The position numbers and the translations under genes are program-made. From Apostichopus japonicus (Eukaryota; Echinodermata; Holothuroidea; Aspidochirotida; Stichopodidae): a stretch of DNA of 64,000 nt. Positions 13,373 to 23,890 of the stretch are shown piece by piece (the stretch's first letter is position 1; the number at the start of each line of letters is the position of its first letter). Under the pieces are notes generated by a model, which was given only the letters and a program-made list of their open reading frames with translations, was not told the origin of the DNA and ran no database searches. The stretch covers positions 8,058,213 through 8,122,212 of the forward strand of contig NC_092574.1 in assembly GCF_037975245.1 (NCBI RefSeq). Direction: 5' to 3'.

Positions 13373-14721
13373 TTTAATACAAGCATGAATAGCTTGCGCT
13401 CTGCAACGCTGTTATCCTTTTTTGAAAACTTCCTGATTCGAGGCACAAGTGTACTTTATATCGAGCCGACAGCGGCGGCGAAGATAATCCAGTCAATGCA
13501 TGTTCGATCGATATAATTACAATCCCTGTCACTCACGTTGAACTCTCCCACCAGACAATACCGGGTTGAATACTCAACTTGGTAATAGTTGTTCAAATAC
13601 ATGATCAAAGGAAATGTATCAATTGGAGATCGTAAAAAGATTGCTTTATAATATGATTGGTCCAATAAATTCAGTAGTGGCTGACAAAGTGTTCGAATGT
13701 ACCAAATTACACAAGGCTTTAGCCATGTTCGCGGGTGGTGTCTTGGCGGTAAAAAAATTCTCTTCAAGGAGTGAAGAGAATCTACCGTCTTCACTTCAAG
13801 TACAAGTTGAAAAAATATCGCTGGCAAATGTGGAGATTTGGTCAGCAAATGTTAAAGTTGTTCACGTTAAAGTTCGAAACATGTGTACATCAAAGTAAGC
13901 GAACAACCAACAGAAGAAATAGTGAAAGGAAACTAACAAAGAAAATAAAATCTATTAGCGCACAAAGAAAAGTTGTCCAACGGCAACATCTGTAATTTCG
14001 AGCCATATATGCAACATTTTCACTACTTTAGTACTCCTTGGCTCAACCCTGACGCAAGGTGTGTCTGTGAATAATGAACTGTGATTGGTCTAATGTTACT
14101 TTTTGCATTTTTGTTGTTCAACTAACAGAGCCCTGTTCAAATGTTTTCTCACTGCTAGGTGTGTCTTCTGGGCCAGCTGTGTGCGTGGCTGTACATGTCG
14201 TATAGTATTTTGGATTGCGCAATGTACCTTTCAAGTTTTAACGATCATTTTTGGACACGAACTGTGCGCAATGTGTTTGAAAAGATTTTCCATATCTTCT
14301 ACTGTAAAATTGAAGTAAAATAATTTAAACATCACAAAGAAGACAAACTCGTTGGATATAACAATTTATTTTGAACTGCATATTGTCATTTGAGTGTGTA
14401 CTTGTCACAACTACTAACGTTGGCCACCAAGGTCAGTTCAATACTACAAGGTCACCAAACTGATTCACGCATATAAGAAACTGCATAGCCTAATGTTAGG
14501 CCTAGCTTTCATCACTCAGCACTGGTATATGGCGTGTGCCGATCGTAGCTGACAATGTCGTCTAGCAGAAAAGCTTTCTCTTGTTGCAATTTACTTTCAT
14601 ATTGCAAAAAGAACAGTAAATAGGAGAAACCAAAGTCAACAAATGATGGATGAAAGCTTTAACTTTTTTTTTTCTTCCAGTATTTGCAATTCACTTTTCG
14701 GTTTTCTTAAGATAAAAAATA

Positions 14722-14760
14722 GTACCGAAATTTGGTCGGAAAAGACCGATTTCGGTACTA
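14722..14760. repeat. Inverted repeat near the right end of the hAT-like element
   Basis: GTACCGAAAT..GGTC, a short loop, GACC..ATTTCGGTAC forms a nearly perfect hairpin of about 39 bases, roughly 100 bp inside the right terminus. It may be a subterminal structure of the transposon. Confidence 0.65.
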
Positions 14761-15234
14761 AAACTATTTCTCACGATTTTCGCGAACGTTTAAACGTTTT
14801 AACGAACGAAAAATTGGCCGTTTAAACGTTTAGGTCTCTAAACGAAAACTCACAGCCCTAGTGTACTCTGTGTACACTGAAGCAGCTTAAACTATGGTCT
14901 TAACAAGACTAAGTATGATAGAGGGTTTTAACCTTTCGCAGGGCTTCAAAGATATCTCTAACTTTTTCAACCTCTAACTGTAGTGTTTCCGGAAGAAAGA
15001 CCACCATTAGAAATCAATCAGCAAGGTAACAGAGAAAAGTATTTTAGTAAAATAAATAGAAATTGACAAGAAATGTTCTCATTGATTGTGGGATTCAAAT
15101 GTTGGAAAAGTCCGGGCAATAACATACCGGAATGATAAACCCTAAACAAGAGCTTACAGTAACCACTTGAAAGTATTCTACAGAATGTAGTTTTGGCTTT
15201 CAAAGTGTAATTGATCAAGCATTAGCTTACATAC

Positions 15235-16320
15235 TACATAGGAAAGGCCAACTGGAAATCTTTACTATCCAAACTATTCTCATATTTTCTACATGAACAC
15301 ATAAGATGATTGAATGTCCCATTGACGTAAATAAGTTTAAAAAAGGAAAGTACCTCCATTTATTGTTGCTCAATGGAGTACTATTATCAAGACAATCCAA
15401 TTTTCCGTCCTGCCACCTGTGGGGAGGGGTGATGGGTGAGGGGGGTTGGATCATGCCCAGTGTCTGTCTCATATTTTGTAATATGTATATTAGTACCAGG
15501 GTAATGCAGAGTACTGTTGAAACAGCTTTATGGAACTTTATGACACTTTCCTTTTCTGGGGGGAGGGGGGTGGGGGAGTTGGTCTTGATAACATTACTGT
15601 ATCATTATAATGGTTGTACAGATGGAGGGATGGTGGTGAGCAGAAAGAAGGGAGATTATTTAAGAACAGAATCATTTGCAGAACACCAACTGTGTATGGT
15701 ATTCTGTGATTGTTCCCAATCCGATATGGTATGGGGGAGTGAGGCTGTCCAAGGTTGAAGACATTGAATGCAACATCAAAGTATTCTTCTATTTTCTTTC
15801 CCTGTTCAATCCATTTCTTTTTTAAGGTCTTGACAGGAAGGGAAGTGTTTGCAACAAAGGAAATCAGGCAAGGTGATTTCTAGCTAGAATAAAGAGGAGA
15901 AATCATTTCTCCTGAGGAGGCATCCAATAGAGCTAGAACCAAGAAAGCTGGCAACACTGCCATGTACTTGTATGAGAATGGTGGAATTATAGAATGGTAA
16001 GTTAAAATGTTTGCTTCCCATTTTATGGTCTGTATATGTTTAATTTTTTTTTATGACTATTCACAACATCAAAAATAACAATTTAAAATATGCATATTTT
16101 TTTTCTATAAATATTCACAACATTCAGGGTTCAAATTTTGACTATATCAATCACTAATTTGTGAGAAGGATGTTATTATTGCCAGGAGAAAATGAAAGGC
16201 ACTAGTAATTTTTGGGGAGTAACCTAACTTCCCCTAGAATTTTAGGTACACATTTCTACAATAAAAGTCTCCTTTCAGAAGATTTGTCAGATGGAGGGAG
16301 GGGGGGGGGAGGACTCAGGG
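15235..16320 (+). repeat. Segmental duplication, copy 2 (left part)
   Basis: It matches about 10780-11790 of copy 1, including the flank, the G-rich stretch, the first SET exon and the start of its intron. The match fades near 16280-16320, where copy 2 has a G-run. The rest of the copy resumes near 23390, beyond the DIRS insertion. Confidence 0.85.
15837..15996 (+). pseudogene. SET-domain exon (KMT5A-like), copy 2, with two stops
   Basis: It has the same length (160 bp) and the same splice sites as the copy 1 exon. The frame reads REVFATKEIRQGDF, stop (TAG, shared with copy 1), LE, stop (TAA), RGEIIS, and ends GGIIE before the split Cys codon. The second stop is specific to this copy. The intron that follows is over 7.6 kb long because of the DIRS insertion. 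Confidence 0.8.
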
Positions 16321-16998
16321 TAGCATGACCAGAGGTTGATATTTAATGTTTTGTGGAATGTGGAAGAGAGGGAGGAACTTTTTTCTAGAGGTAGGGAGTG
16401 GCTGGCACAAAGCAATCCACTAAGTTAAGTGCAGAAAATCTAGCCTAAACATTTGTTTAAAAGAAAAAACAATTTTTTTTTTTTTATGAAAAACAAAACA
16501 AATGCATAGCCATGCTTACAAGTTTTACATGTAGTCACCTGGAAGTGGATCATGGAGCTAAGAATAATAAATTGGGGAGAGGGGAGGACTGGGGAGAGAG
16601 GGATGGGTGTTTATAAGGTAGGTAAAAGGGAGTGCTGGCACCATATGCCAACCACATTTTGCTTGACACTACACTCAGTCAAATGGGGAGAAGCCAGCCT
16701 ATTCACATGTTGACAAAAGTAAAATTTGCATAGACTTGTGAACAACTTTGGATGTAGTGATCTGGCAGTGGATGCTAGCCTTATATTCTGAGGAAGAGGG
16801 GGTGAGCAAGGACTCGGGTGGGCAACAGGGAATTAAAGAAGTATTTATATGGAGTCATTTGATAGTTTTCCATTTTCAAGCTAATTTGAGAGATGTTTGA
16901 TATTGGTGTTTGAAATCTTTTTCATGTTGTTGTTGGTCTTAAATTTGAATTAACTTTTATACTACACAAAGAATCATATATAAGCTATCAGCATAATT
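15997..16998 (+). other. Intron of SET copy 2 left of the DIRS element
   Basis: The first 300 bases match the intron of copy 1. The rest (G-rich runs near 16298-16312 and 16575-16600, T-run near 16470) is AT-rich and shows no coding frame. Confidence 0.6.
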
Positions 16999-17031
16999 AC
17001 CCCAAAACTCACTGGTTTACGAACGACGATA

Positions 17032-17163
17032 CTTACCTGTCTCCTACAACACTAACGCACATTTCCTAGTCTACCTAGACGCCACTGGTATAATTTTAGC
17101 ACTGCGCCCCCGGTGACCTCTCCCATAGGTCACCGCGCACCCTCTCTCCCTTCCGGATTTGCC
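17032..17163 (+). repeat. DIRS left inverted terminal repeat
   Basis: It starts CTTACCTGTCTCCTACAAC and is the reverse complement of 23148-23279 with only a few differences. Compared with the internal complementary region, the outer left end lacks a 7-base stretch (GTTTACG here, GTTTCGGTATTTACG there). Confidence 0.92.
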
Positions 17164-17357
17164 CCATTCTACTGTGGTCGTGAAACCGCAGCAGGGAGGC
17201 CCGAGTCGAGTGGGAGAACCCACCCGAGAGGGATGCGAAAAATCACGCCGAAGCGTTCTTAATCTGCTTAAAGGATGAATGGTAGTGTGAATCAAAGCAA
17301 TAATACGAGGCACAAGGCACTCACCTGGTGAAGGTTAGGTTGAGAGCGTAGATGTCG

Positions 17358-17502
17358 TGGTTCGTTCGGTGTCCGGACTGGATGGATATGTCCTTGGTGG
17401 ATATGTCCGGGTGGATATGTCCGGGTGGATATGTCCGGATGGGTGGATATGTCCGGTAGAATATGTCCGGATGGGTGTGTCCGGGTGGAAGTGTCCGGTA
17501 TA
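17358..17502. repeat. Minisatellite of a GGATATGTCCGG(GT) unit in the DIRS element
   Basis: About seven imperfect copies of a 14-20 bp unit (TGGATATGTCCGGG and variants) lie between the recombinase stop and the left terminal repeat, in the likely 3' untranslated part. The frames across it give repetitive peptides and are not genes. Confidence 0.8.
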
Positions 17503-17650
17503 TCCGGGCCTGTCCAGCCGTGTTAGCACATACTATAGATAACTTATGAGAGAAATATGATCTACCAGTATCGAATGACAAGCGGTATTGTTTTACTGTT
17601 GGTGTTGTGTCGGGCTTGTGAGGTCCGCACGTGGCGGAGGGAGGTGGGTG

Positions 17651-17749
17651 AGACAGGTAAGTATCGTCGTTCGTAAATACCGAAACCAGTGAGTTTTGGG
17701 GTATTTACTTCACTCCTCTCTTACCTGTCTCCTACAACACTAACGCACA
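17651..17749. repeat. DIRS internal complementary region
   Basis: Read on the minus strand, it contains the right end (ACAGGTAAGAGAGGAGTGAA.. to GTAAATA) fused directly to the left end (CCCCAAAACTCACTGG..). It therefore records the circle junction of the element. Both sides extend into the shared CTTACCTGTCTCC core. Confidence 0.9.
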
Positions 17750-17760
17750 GAGTGGCACTG

Positions 17761-18830
17761 CTACGATGGTGGGAGGCCCAACGGGCGGGACCTGCCCGCA
17801 GGAACGCCCAACACCTTATGGCCAAACGTCGACTCAGAAACGACCGTGTCCGTTAGGTAGGACGCGACAAAAGTCAAGGGGGTTTTCCACGAGGCAGCCC
17901 GGAGGATATCATCCACCGGGACCCCTTGGAACAGGGCCTTCGATGCCGCCTGGCCTCGAATGTCGTGAGCCCTGACCGGTTGGTCTGTCTCCGCATGGAG
18001 ACCAATTGCCTGCACCAGCCATCTGCTGATTGTTTCTTTTGAGGCAGCCGAGTGAGGGCTTGTGGGTAGTATAAATAGGGCCTGTGATGATCTCAGGTCT
18101 TTTGTCCTATGTAAGTACCATTTGAGTGCCCTCACCGGGCACCACAGTTTTTCCTCCGCAGTGTCGGAGGCCAGGGACAGTTTCGGGAGGAAGATGTCCC
18201 CTGGTATGAAGGCGAGCATCTGGTTCTTAGTGAGGAACCTGGGGTCCGGAACCAGATGCACGCCTTGGCTGTCAAAATGGATGTGTCCTTCTGCTGTGGA
18301 CAATGCGTGCAGGCAACTCCTCCTCCTGGCGGAGGCAGAGGCCACCAAGAATAGTGTCTTGACGGTGAGGTCCCTGAGTAGGGATGAGCCCATTGGTTCA
18401 AAAGGTGGGCGGGCTATGTGATGGAGCACGCCGTTGATACTCCAAGCCGGTGGAAGCTTACGACGCATGGGCCTGCGGTTGGCCATACCCTTGAGGAGGG
18501 CCGCTAGCCGCGGGCAGGTGCCTACCGATGACCCATCTGGGAATCCCGAGTGGATCACTGCGATAGCCGATCTGTAATTTTGAATGGTATTCGGTTGTTT
18601 ACCCTCTTCGAAGAGGAGCATGAAAAAGTCCGCTAGTTGTGCCGGAGAGGTAGTATCCGGACGGACCTGTAAACGGGAACACCATTCGAAGAATCGTGCC
18701 AGTCGGGAATCGTAAGTGTGGACGGTGCTTGGCCGCCTGGCTGAAGAAAAGCCGCTCGCTCTGAACCGAGCCCGGACAACGGCCACGCAGTCAGGTTCAA
18801 GGACCGTAGATGAGGTAGGCTGACTCGGGC
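17761..18830 (-). CDS. DIRS tyrosine recombinase (YR)
   Basis: This is the integrase of the element: a tyrosine recombinase that inserts circular DNA without target duplication. The frame is open from 20220 to the stop at 17761 (819 codons), but only the last ~350 residues are YR-like; the earlier part overlaps RT/RNase H in another frame. Visible in order are a SAM-like core-binding part (STVHTYDSRLARFFEWC, then an NTIQNYRSAI segment), an arginine motif (ASARRRS, 18310-18337), the H-x-x-R pair (HDIRG, near 17960), a W in ASWKTP, and the nucleophile tyrosine in VASYLTD (17852-17872). All key residues are present and no stop interrupts the domain, unlike gag and RT. The true start is not clear; in DIRS elements this frame commonly overlaps the RT frame. 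Confidence 0.88.
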
Positions 18831-20867
18831 CCGGCCCAAGCTCACTAGGTGGGGTGAGTCTGGAAGACTGCGTGGGGTTCCTGCTAGTAGGTCTAGCAGA
18901 ATTGGAAACCACGGTGGCCAGTAGGGCACGATTAGTAGTAGCCGTGTTTGGGGTAGGTTCAGTTTGAGCAGCACTTTCTGTATGAGGCAGAGGGGGGGGA
19001 AGACGTACGCCTCCATCCCCTCCCAGCTGATCGAGAACGCGTCTGACGCCCACGCCCAGGGGTGGAAGGTCCGAGTGCAAAATACTGGGAGCTTGGCATT
19101 GGCCGCCGAAGCAAACAAGTCGATGTTCGGAGTCCCAAACAGGCGGAACAAGTTCCGGCAGGTGATTTCCTGTAGGGACCACTCCGTTGGGGTTTGGGGC
19201 CCCCCTGGACAGGGCGTCCGCCGTTAGGTTTTCCCTCCCTGCAATGTGCGAGTCTCTTAGAGAGATGTCGTTGTCGCGGCACACAGTGATCGGGACTTCG
19301 TCCCCCCCTGCCTGTTGACGTAGGCCACTACTGTGGTATTGTCGCAAAAGGCTGTTACGGTGTGGCCCCGAAGGTGACACTCGAAGTGGTGGAGGGCTCT
19401 GGATAGTGCCTCCAACTCGAGCACGTTGATGTTGGCCTGTCGCCAGGTTGGCTCCCACTCCCCCGAAATTGTCAGGTCGTCCAGACACGCTCCCCAGCCC
19501 TGTAAGGAAGCGTCTGAGGAGATAGAGATTAGAGACTTTTGTTCTCGAAAGGGGCGTCCCTGGGCCCAGTTCTCTTTTGTGAGCCACCACGAAAGGTGGG
19601 CCGTGTCGAACCCGTTCAGGGGTACTCGCGTGTCGATTACGTCCCGCTCCGGGTCGTAGTGCTCTAGGTGTATTTGGAGAGGTCGCATTCTGAGACGGCA
19701 GAATGGTACCACGTCCACAAGACTGGCCATGAGGCCTAGGGCTCTCATCCAAAGTCTGGCCGGGGAGGACCGCCTGTTGAGTAGACGGCAAACTGTTTGT
19801 TAGGTGTTGGTGACCCGCTCTGAGGACGGTCTCACCCAACCAGTGTGAAAGTCTAGAGTCGCACCCAGAAACTGAATGGTTTGGGTCGGGATGAGATGTG
19901 ATTTTTCCCTGTTGAACACCCAACCGAGTTGTTCGAGGCGTTCTGTTGTGCGACCTAGGTTGAAGAGTGCCTCTTGGTGCGACCTCCCCGTGACGAGCCA
20001 GTTGTCGAGGTAAGCATATAAGGTCACTCCGCTTCGGCGTAGGTCTGCGACCACCGCACCCGCTATTCGTGTGAAGACTCGCGGTGAGGTCGAGAGGCCG
20101 AAGGGTAGTGCCACGAACTTGTAGGTTCTTCCTTTGTACGAAAACGCTAGGAAGTTTTGTGACTCGATTTCGACAGGAATGTGGAGATATGCGTCTTTGA
20201 GGTCGACGGATGCCGCCCACATTCCCTTCGCGAGGTTCGGTATAACTATTGCGAGCGTCTCCATGCGGAAGTGAGTGGGCCGGACGAAGCCCTTGTTCAA
20301 CGGTTTAGGTTGAGGATTGGTCGCCATGACCCGTCCTTTTTTGGCGTTAGAAAGAAGGAAGAGTGGTCCCTCCCCTTCCGTCGCCTCCACTATTGCCCTC
20401 TTTGTCATTAGCGCATGGAGCTCGCTTTCGAGGGCGATTCTCTGGCCCGGGTTGGTGGGGACTGGGGTGTCCTTTCCGCCTCCCTCCTCTGGGGGAGTCC
20501 GAGAGAACTCGATGGGGTATCCCCTCCTAATCACCCCCAGGACCCACGGACCCGGGTCCATCTCTTTTCAGATGTTCCGGAATAACTGGAGCCTCCCCCC
20601 TACCGCCGGGTACGCTGTAACCGTGGTAGGGTGGGCACCCCTAGGGCCTTGGGGCCCCGAACGATGATCTAGGTGGTTGATCGTCCTGTGAGAGTCGGCC
20701 GTATCTCTGCCCCCGAGGGGAGCGTCTTGGTGACCTGTCTGGTCTCCCGCGCCTGTAGGATTTGGTGGCGTTGCCGCTGCCCAGCTTCCAGTAAGCGGGG
20801 CGTTGTGCCCTACCCCTTGGGGGTCTCGATTGATCTGGGCGTCTGTAAGGGGGTGACTGTCTATCAC
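18700..20867 (-). pseudogene. DIRS reverse transcriptase / RNase H, broken
   Basis: Read right to left. A VGGRL motif precedes the RT (about 20610), followed by a TGA (20568-20570) where the family has Trp. The RT body (20561-19800) shows SVDLKDAYLHIP and FGLSTSP, with YLDN where YxDD is usual. A TAA ends the frame at 19800-19802. RNase H (19748-19300) shows SDAS, ELEA and CDNTTV. The frame then shifts near 19290, and again at a run of six G at 19201-19206 (minus strand), before the conserved C-terminal part (GTPNIDLFAS, then a FSISWEGM segment, ending near LTAWPLSG). At least two nonsense codons and two frameshifts make it non-functional as read. The frames 17766-17975 and 18062-18421 on the other strand are shadows. 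Confidence 0.88.
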
Positions 20868-22607
20868 CCCTACGAGTATCTGGGCGGGAGAAGCCCGACT
20901 TTGACAGAGTCTCTCGCCGTTCTAATTCTTGTTTGACGGTTTCACCCAACTGGCCGTCGAAAAGATCCTCTCCCAGGATGGGGAGGTTCGCCAGTTTCTC
21001 TTTTGATTCCCCCGCTGGCCAGTTTACTGCTGCCAGTACGCTTTGTCGGCGGGTTTCCAATGAGCGGATCGCGATTCTTGCGAATTGGTCGTAGACCAGC
21101 CTGGCTAGTGGGCCCAGGAGCCACAGTATCTGCGCAGCTTCGCAATCTGGGATTTGATCCGGGTCTTCTGGCAGCTGCTGTTGATGTCCCATGAGGACTT
21201 CAGCTGCCAGAAGGAAGGTTGACGCGAATTTCATCCCAACTCGTGACGACTGGTCGAGCTCGAACAGCGTATTTTCGTGTCGTTTACAGTGTGGGTCCTT
21301 AAAAGTCCCACCCGTCAAACCTAAAGGCAGTCCGTCGCGTCCCGCGGAATCGAAGGAGGGTGGAAGAGATATTTCCAAGTATCCTCCGGCACACGGAGTG
21401 CTCTGTCCTGCTTTGCAGGGAAGGCTGTCCACCTCCGTTGCTTCTGTAGAAACTCAACCCGTTCGAAACAGAGCGGGTCCACAGGGATGGAGGTGGAATC
21501 ATCCTCCGGCGTTTCGTTAGTCGGACGCAGTTGTGACGACGACTTTGGGGCCGAGGGTCCCGCTGGGGAGCCCTCGAACCCCAACCGTTGCTTAAAAATG
21601 TCCGCGACTTTTGCGATGAGGTCGGGTGGTAGGGTAGTACCCCGCGGTTCCACCTCCTCTTCCGTTTCTGTTTCAGGGAACCGATCGCCCTCAAAGTCTT
21701 CGAGGCGGTCCCCGAGTTCTGAAAATGCTTCGGAGGCCTGAACCTCCAAAGCATCGGGGTCCGGAACGATAGAGGACAGATTCCTCGGGACCCGTGGAGG
21801 CACGGTGCCTAAATGGACGGGATATTCCCGTGCTGCCGGAGGGATATCGGCTACAGATTCCGCCCGGTCTGGGGGTCGCGGGGGTCGTCGCGGGGGTCAA
21901 GTGTTGGACCAGCGGCGATAGGACTGAGGTGAGCTGCGAGAGCAGCCACGCACAGTTGGCGGAGGGAGGTCCTGTGGGCGGTGATGGTGCCTCCATAGAC
22001 CTACGACGTTTCTTTCTCCTAAAGCCCGTGTCCGAGTCCGGTGAAGACTCACCGGGGACTGACGACGCACCGGCGAGCGGCTACGTGTCCCCGACTCCCT
22101 TCGGAATTGACGCAGATCTGATTGTCTGGTCTTGAGGGTCGGAGGGCACAACAGAGGCTTCCACAGTGGGAGCGGCTCTACCCTTAGCAACCGAGCTGGC
22201 TTTCGGTGCCTTCCCTTTAGCTCTGTTATAGGTCTTTGCCTTGACCTTAGCCTTAGGGTTCGAGAGATTCTCAGATCTCGAAGTTGTCTCCGGATCGGTG
22301 GTCCGCGGGGTTTGCGGTGTATCATCCGGAGGTTTGTCATGGACTGCGGAGCAGTTTGGTCAGGAGCCGGAGTTGGCGACGTGGGTGGAAGATGGTCCAG
22401 CTGGAGCTGAAGCCGTTGACGCTTAGCTTCCAGCTAGGCTTCCGTCTCTTTCCAGTTAGCCTGCGTGAAGGTCACGCAGATGGAACAAGGGTCCTGCTGA
22501 GTGCAAGATCTGCACTGCGGGCATAGTGCGTGCTCGTCCCAGGCACGCCCGGGGCGAAAAAGTGAGCACGTTGCACATTTAATTGAAGTCCTCCCGTCCT
22601 TAGACAT
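20641..22607 (-). pseudogene. DIRS gag-like ORF1, broken
   Basis: The likely start is the ATG at 22607 (MSKDGRTS), followed by a Cys-rich N-terminus with C-x2-C pairs (KCATC, CPQC, CRSC, CSIC) typical of DIRS ORF1. A TAG follows KETEA near 22427. An acidic middle part (21803-21400) is readable in one frame up to KYLFHPP. The continuation is in another frame from PPSFDSAG (about 21365) to the stop at 20641, so a frameshift lies near 21360-21390. The C-terminus is Arg-rich (RRGRPDRSPRRSPRGQR), likely nucleic-acid binding. It overlaps the start of the RT frame. Confidence 0.75.
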
Positions 22608-23147
22608 CCTGAATTCCTATACTGTAGGAGGAGAATAAGTCGGGAGAAAAAAATCATACGAAAACCGCAAAAAGAGCGGTTTGAATAACGTGACCTACAC
22701 AGAGTTTTCTGAAACAAAACAGGAATGTGAAGGTCTAAACTCCTCTCAAAGGGAGCTCCCGGGTGGCTGTAAAAGCCCCCCCAAGTATTTCCCGTGGAAC
22801 TCCAAGGGTAAAGAGAACACGGGAGAAAAGGACCTAGACAAGTAAAAATCAACGAAAAATACGTGAATAGGTCTTAGCGGTACCACACGTAAGTGCAGTG
22901 TACAGGTGTCTCGCACAACCCGTACACGTGTGAGGTACCGTAATGCAAAATGAGGCGAGATCCTAGTTGTTAAAAGAGGCAGAAAAACTGCCGAAAACAA
23001 AAGGATACTTAGCGGAAACTTGGGGAATCCTGTTGTAAACTTTGTCAAGAACCTTCGTCGTTCATGAGAAGCCGGATTCCAGCAAGAAAAACTCAGTTTG
23101 GCGTTAGAGAAAACGGAGCTCGAAAGACACGCGTTTTCCTTCGCAAT

Positions 23148-23279
23148 GGTAAATTCGGAAGGAAGAGAGGGTGCGCGGTGACCTATGGGAGAGGTCACCG
23201 GGGGCGCAGTGCTAAAATTATACCAGTGGCGTCTAGGTAGACTAGGAAATGTGCGTTAGTGTTGTAGGAGACAGGTAAG
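23148..23279 (-). repeat. DIRS right inverted terminal repeat
   Basis: It ends GTTGTAGGAGACAGGTAAG and pairs with 17032-17163. It is followed by the outer end AGAGGAGTGAAGTAAATA, which is also present, inverted, in the internal complementary region. Confidence 0.92.
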
Positions 23280-23389
23280 AGAGGAGTGAAGTAAATAAAG
23301 ACATCACAGAGAATAACAGTCTAATAACAATCATGTGTCCATTGAATAAAAATGACAAATATCAATGATAAAAAGGGGTTATATTCAAT

Positions 23390-23890
23390 AAGAATTGGAT
23401 GCAAATTCCTCCAGAATGTTACATTCATTTTCCTATTATATGTGTAAAAAATCCTTTTTGCTTTGACTATCTTATGTATTGGAGTGATCTGTCTATGCAG
23501 CTCTCTAAACAGTGTTTCAACTTTTACAGTTGTTCAGTCCCGCTCCTTTGGTTTCATAGTCATTCTGAATTGTTTTATAATCCACTTAAAATTTCAATTT
23601 GTTGCCCTCAGTATTGATGCTACAGACACAGCCTGTGTTGCAAAGATGGTAAATGATGAGATTGGCAGGGAGGCCAATTCTGTTATGAAGAAACAGATAC
23701 TTTAAGGGAGAGTCTGTCTCTGTTTGTTTGCCCTAAAAGACACGAAACATGGTCAAGAACTCCGGTACGACTATGGGCAAACAGATTTACCGTGGAGAAA
23801 GAAGGTAAGAAAGAAATTGCAAGGCATGAGTAAAAAATCACTGGTTTGTTAAAGTTTAATAGGGTATGGAGAAACATCTTAAAGATAAAG
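23390..23890 (+). repeat. Segmental duplication, copy 2 (right part)
   Basis: It resumes the match to copy 1 at 12031-12510: CCTCCAGAATGTTACATTC, the second SET exon, and the AATAGGGTATGGAGAAACAT flank. Confidence 0.87.
23612..23804 (+). pseudogene. SET-domain exon (KMT5A-like), copy 2, C-terminal half
   Basis: It has the same length (193 bp) and splice sites as 12244-12436. It reads IDATD, MVNDEIGREANSVMKKQIL, a TAA stop, GRVCLCLFALKDTKHGQELRYDYG, DLPWRKK. The YDYG form is closer to the family pattern than the YNYG of copy 1. Neither copy is simply the parent of the other, since each has private stops beside the shared TAG. Confidence 0.8.

Larger units (their letters stand above)
12973..14860. 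mobile_element. hAT-like DNA element with 8-bp target duplication
   Basis: Ends are TAGTGCTGTG and CACAGCCCTA (10-bp inverted termini, one mismatch). The flanks are ATGTACTC (12965-12972) and GTGTACTC (14861-14868), an 8-bp duplication with one change, as expected for hAT transposition. Subterminal repeats of CGTTTAAACG appear at both ends (about 13010-13045 and 14785-14830). Internal inverted repeats lie at 13337-13372 and 14722-14760. The short frames inside (for example 13456-13848 minus) show no recognisable transposase, so it is probably non-autonomous. Confidence 0.75.
16999..23298 (-). mobile_element. DIRS1-like tyrosine-recombinase retrotransposon
   Basis: The element has 132-bp inverted terminal repeats (17032-17163 against 23148-23279) and an internal complementary region at 17651-17749. 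That region joins the reverse complement of the left outer end (CCCCAAAACTCACTGG) to that of the right outer end (GAGGAGTGAAGTAAATA). This is the classic DIRS layout, used to rebuild full circular copies. Genes run on the minus strand: gag (22607 to 20641), RT/RNase H (20867 to about 18700), tyrosine recombinase (to 17761). No target duplication is seen, as expected for this class. It sits in the intron of SET copy 2. Base composition is clearly more GC-rich than the surroundings. Confidence 0.93.

Noticed and set aside
13456-13848. 130-codon minus-strand frame inside the hAT-like element
   Set aside because: No hAT transposase motif, zinc finger or dimerisation domain could be recognised; likely chance.
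15306-15758. 150-codon plus-strand frame
   Set aside because: It covers duplicated noncoding flank and a G-run. Copy 1 has a different frame there.
20181-22526. Plus-strand frames across the DIRS element
   Set aside because: They are shadows of gag and RT on the minus strand in GC-rich sequence.
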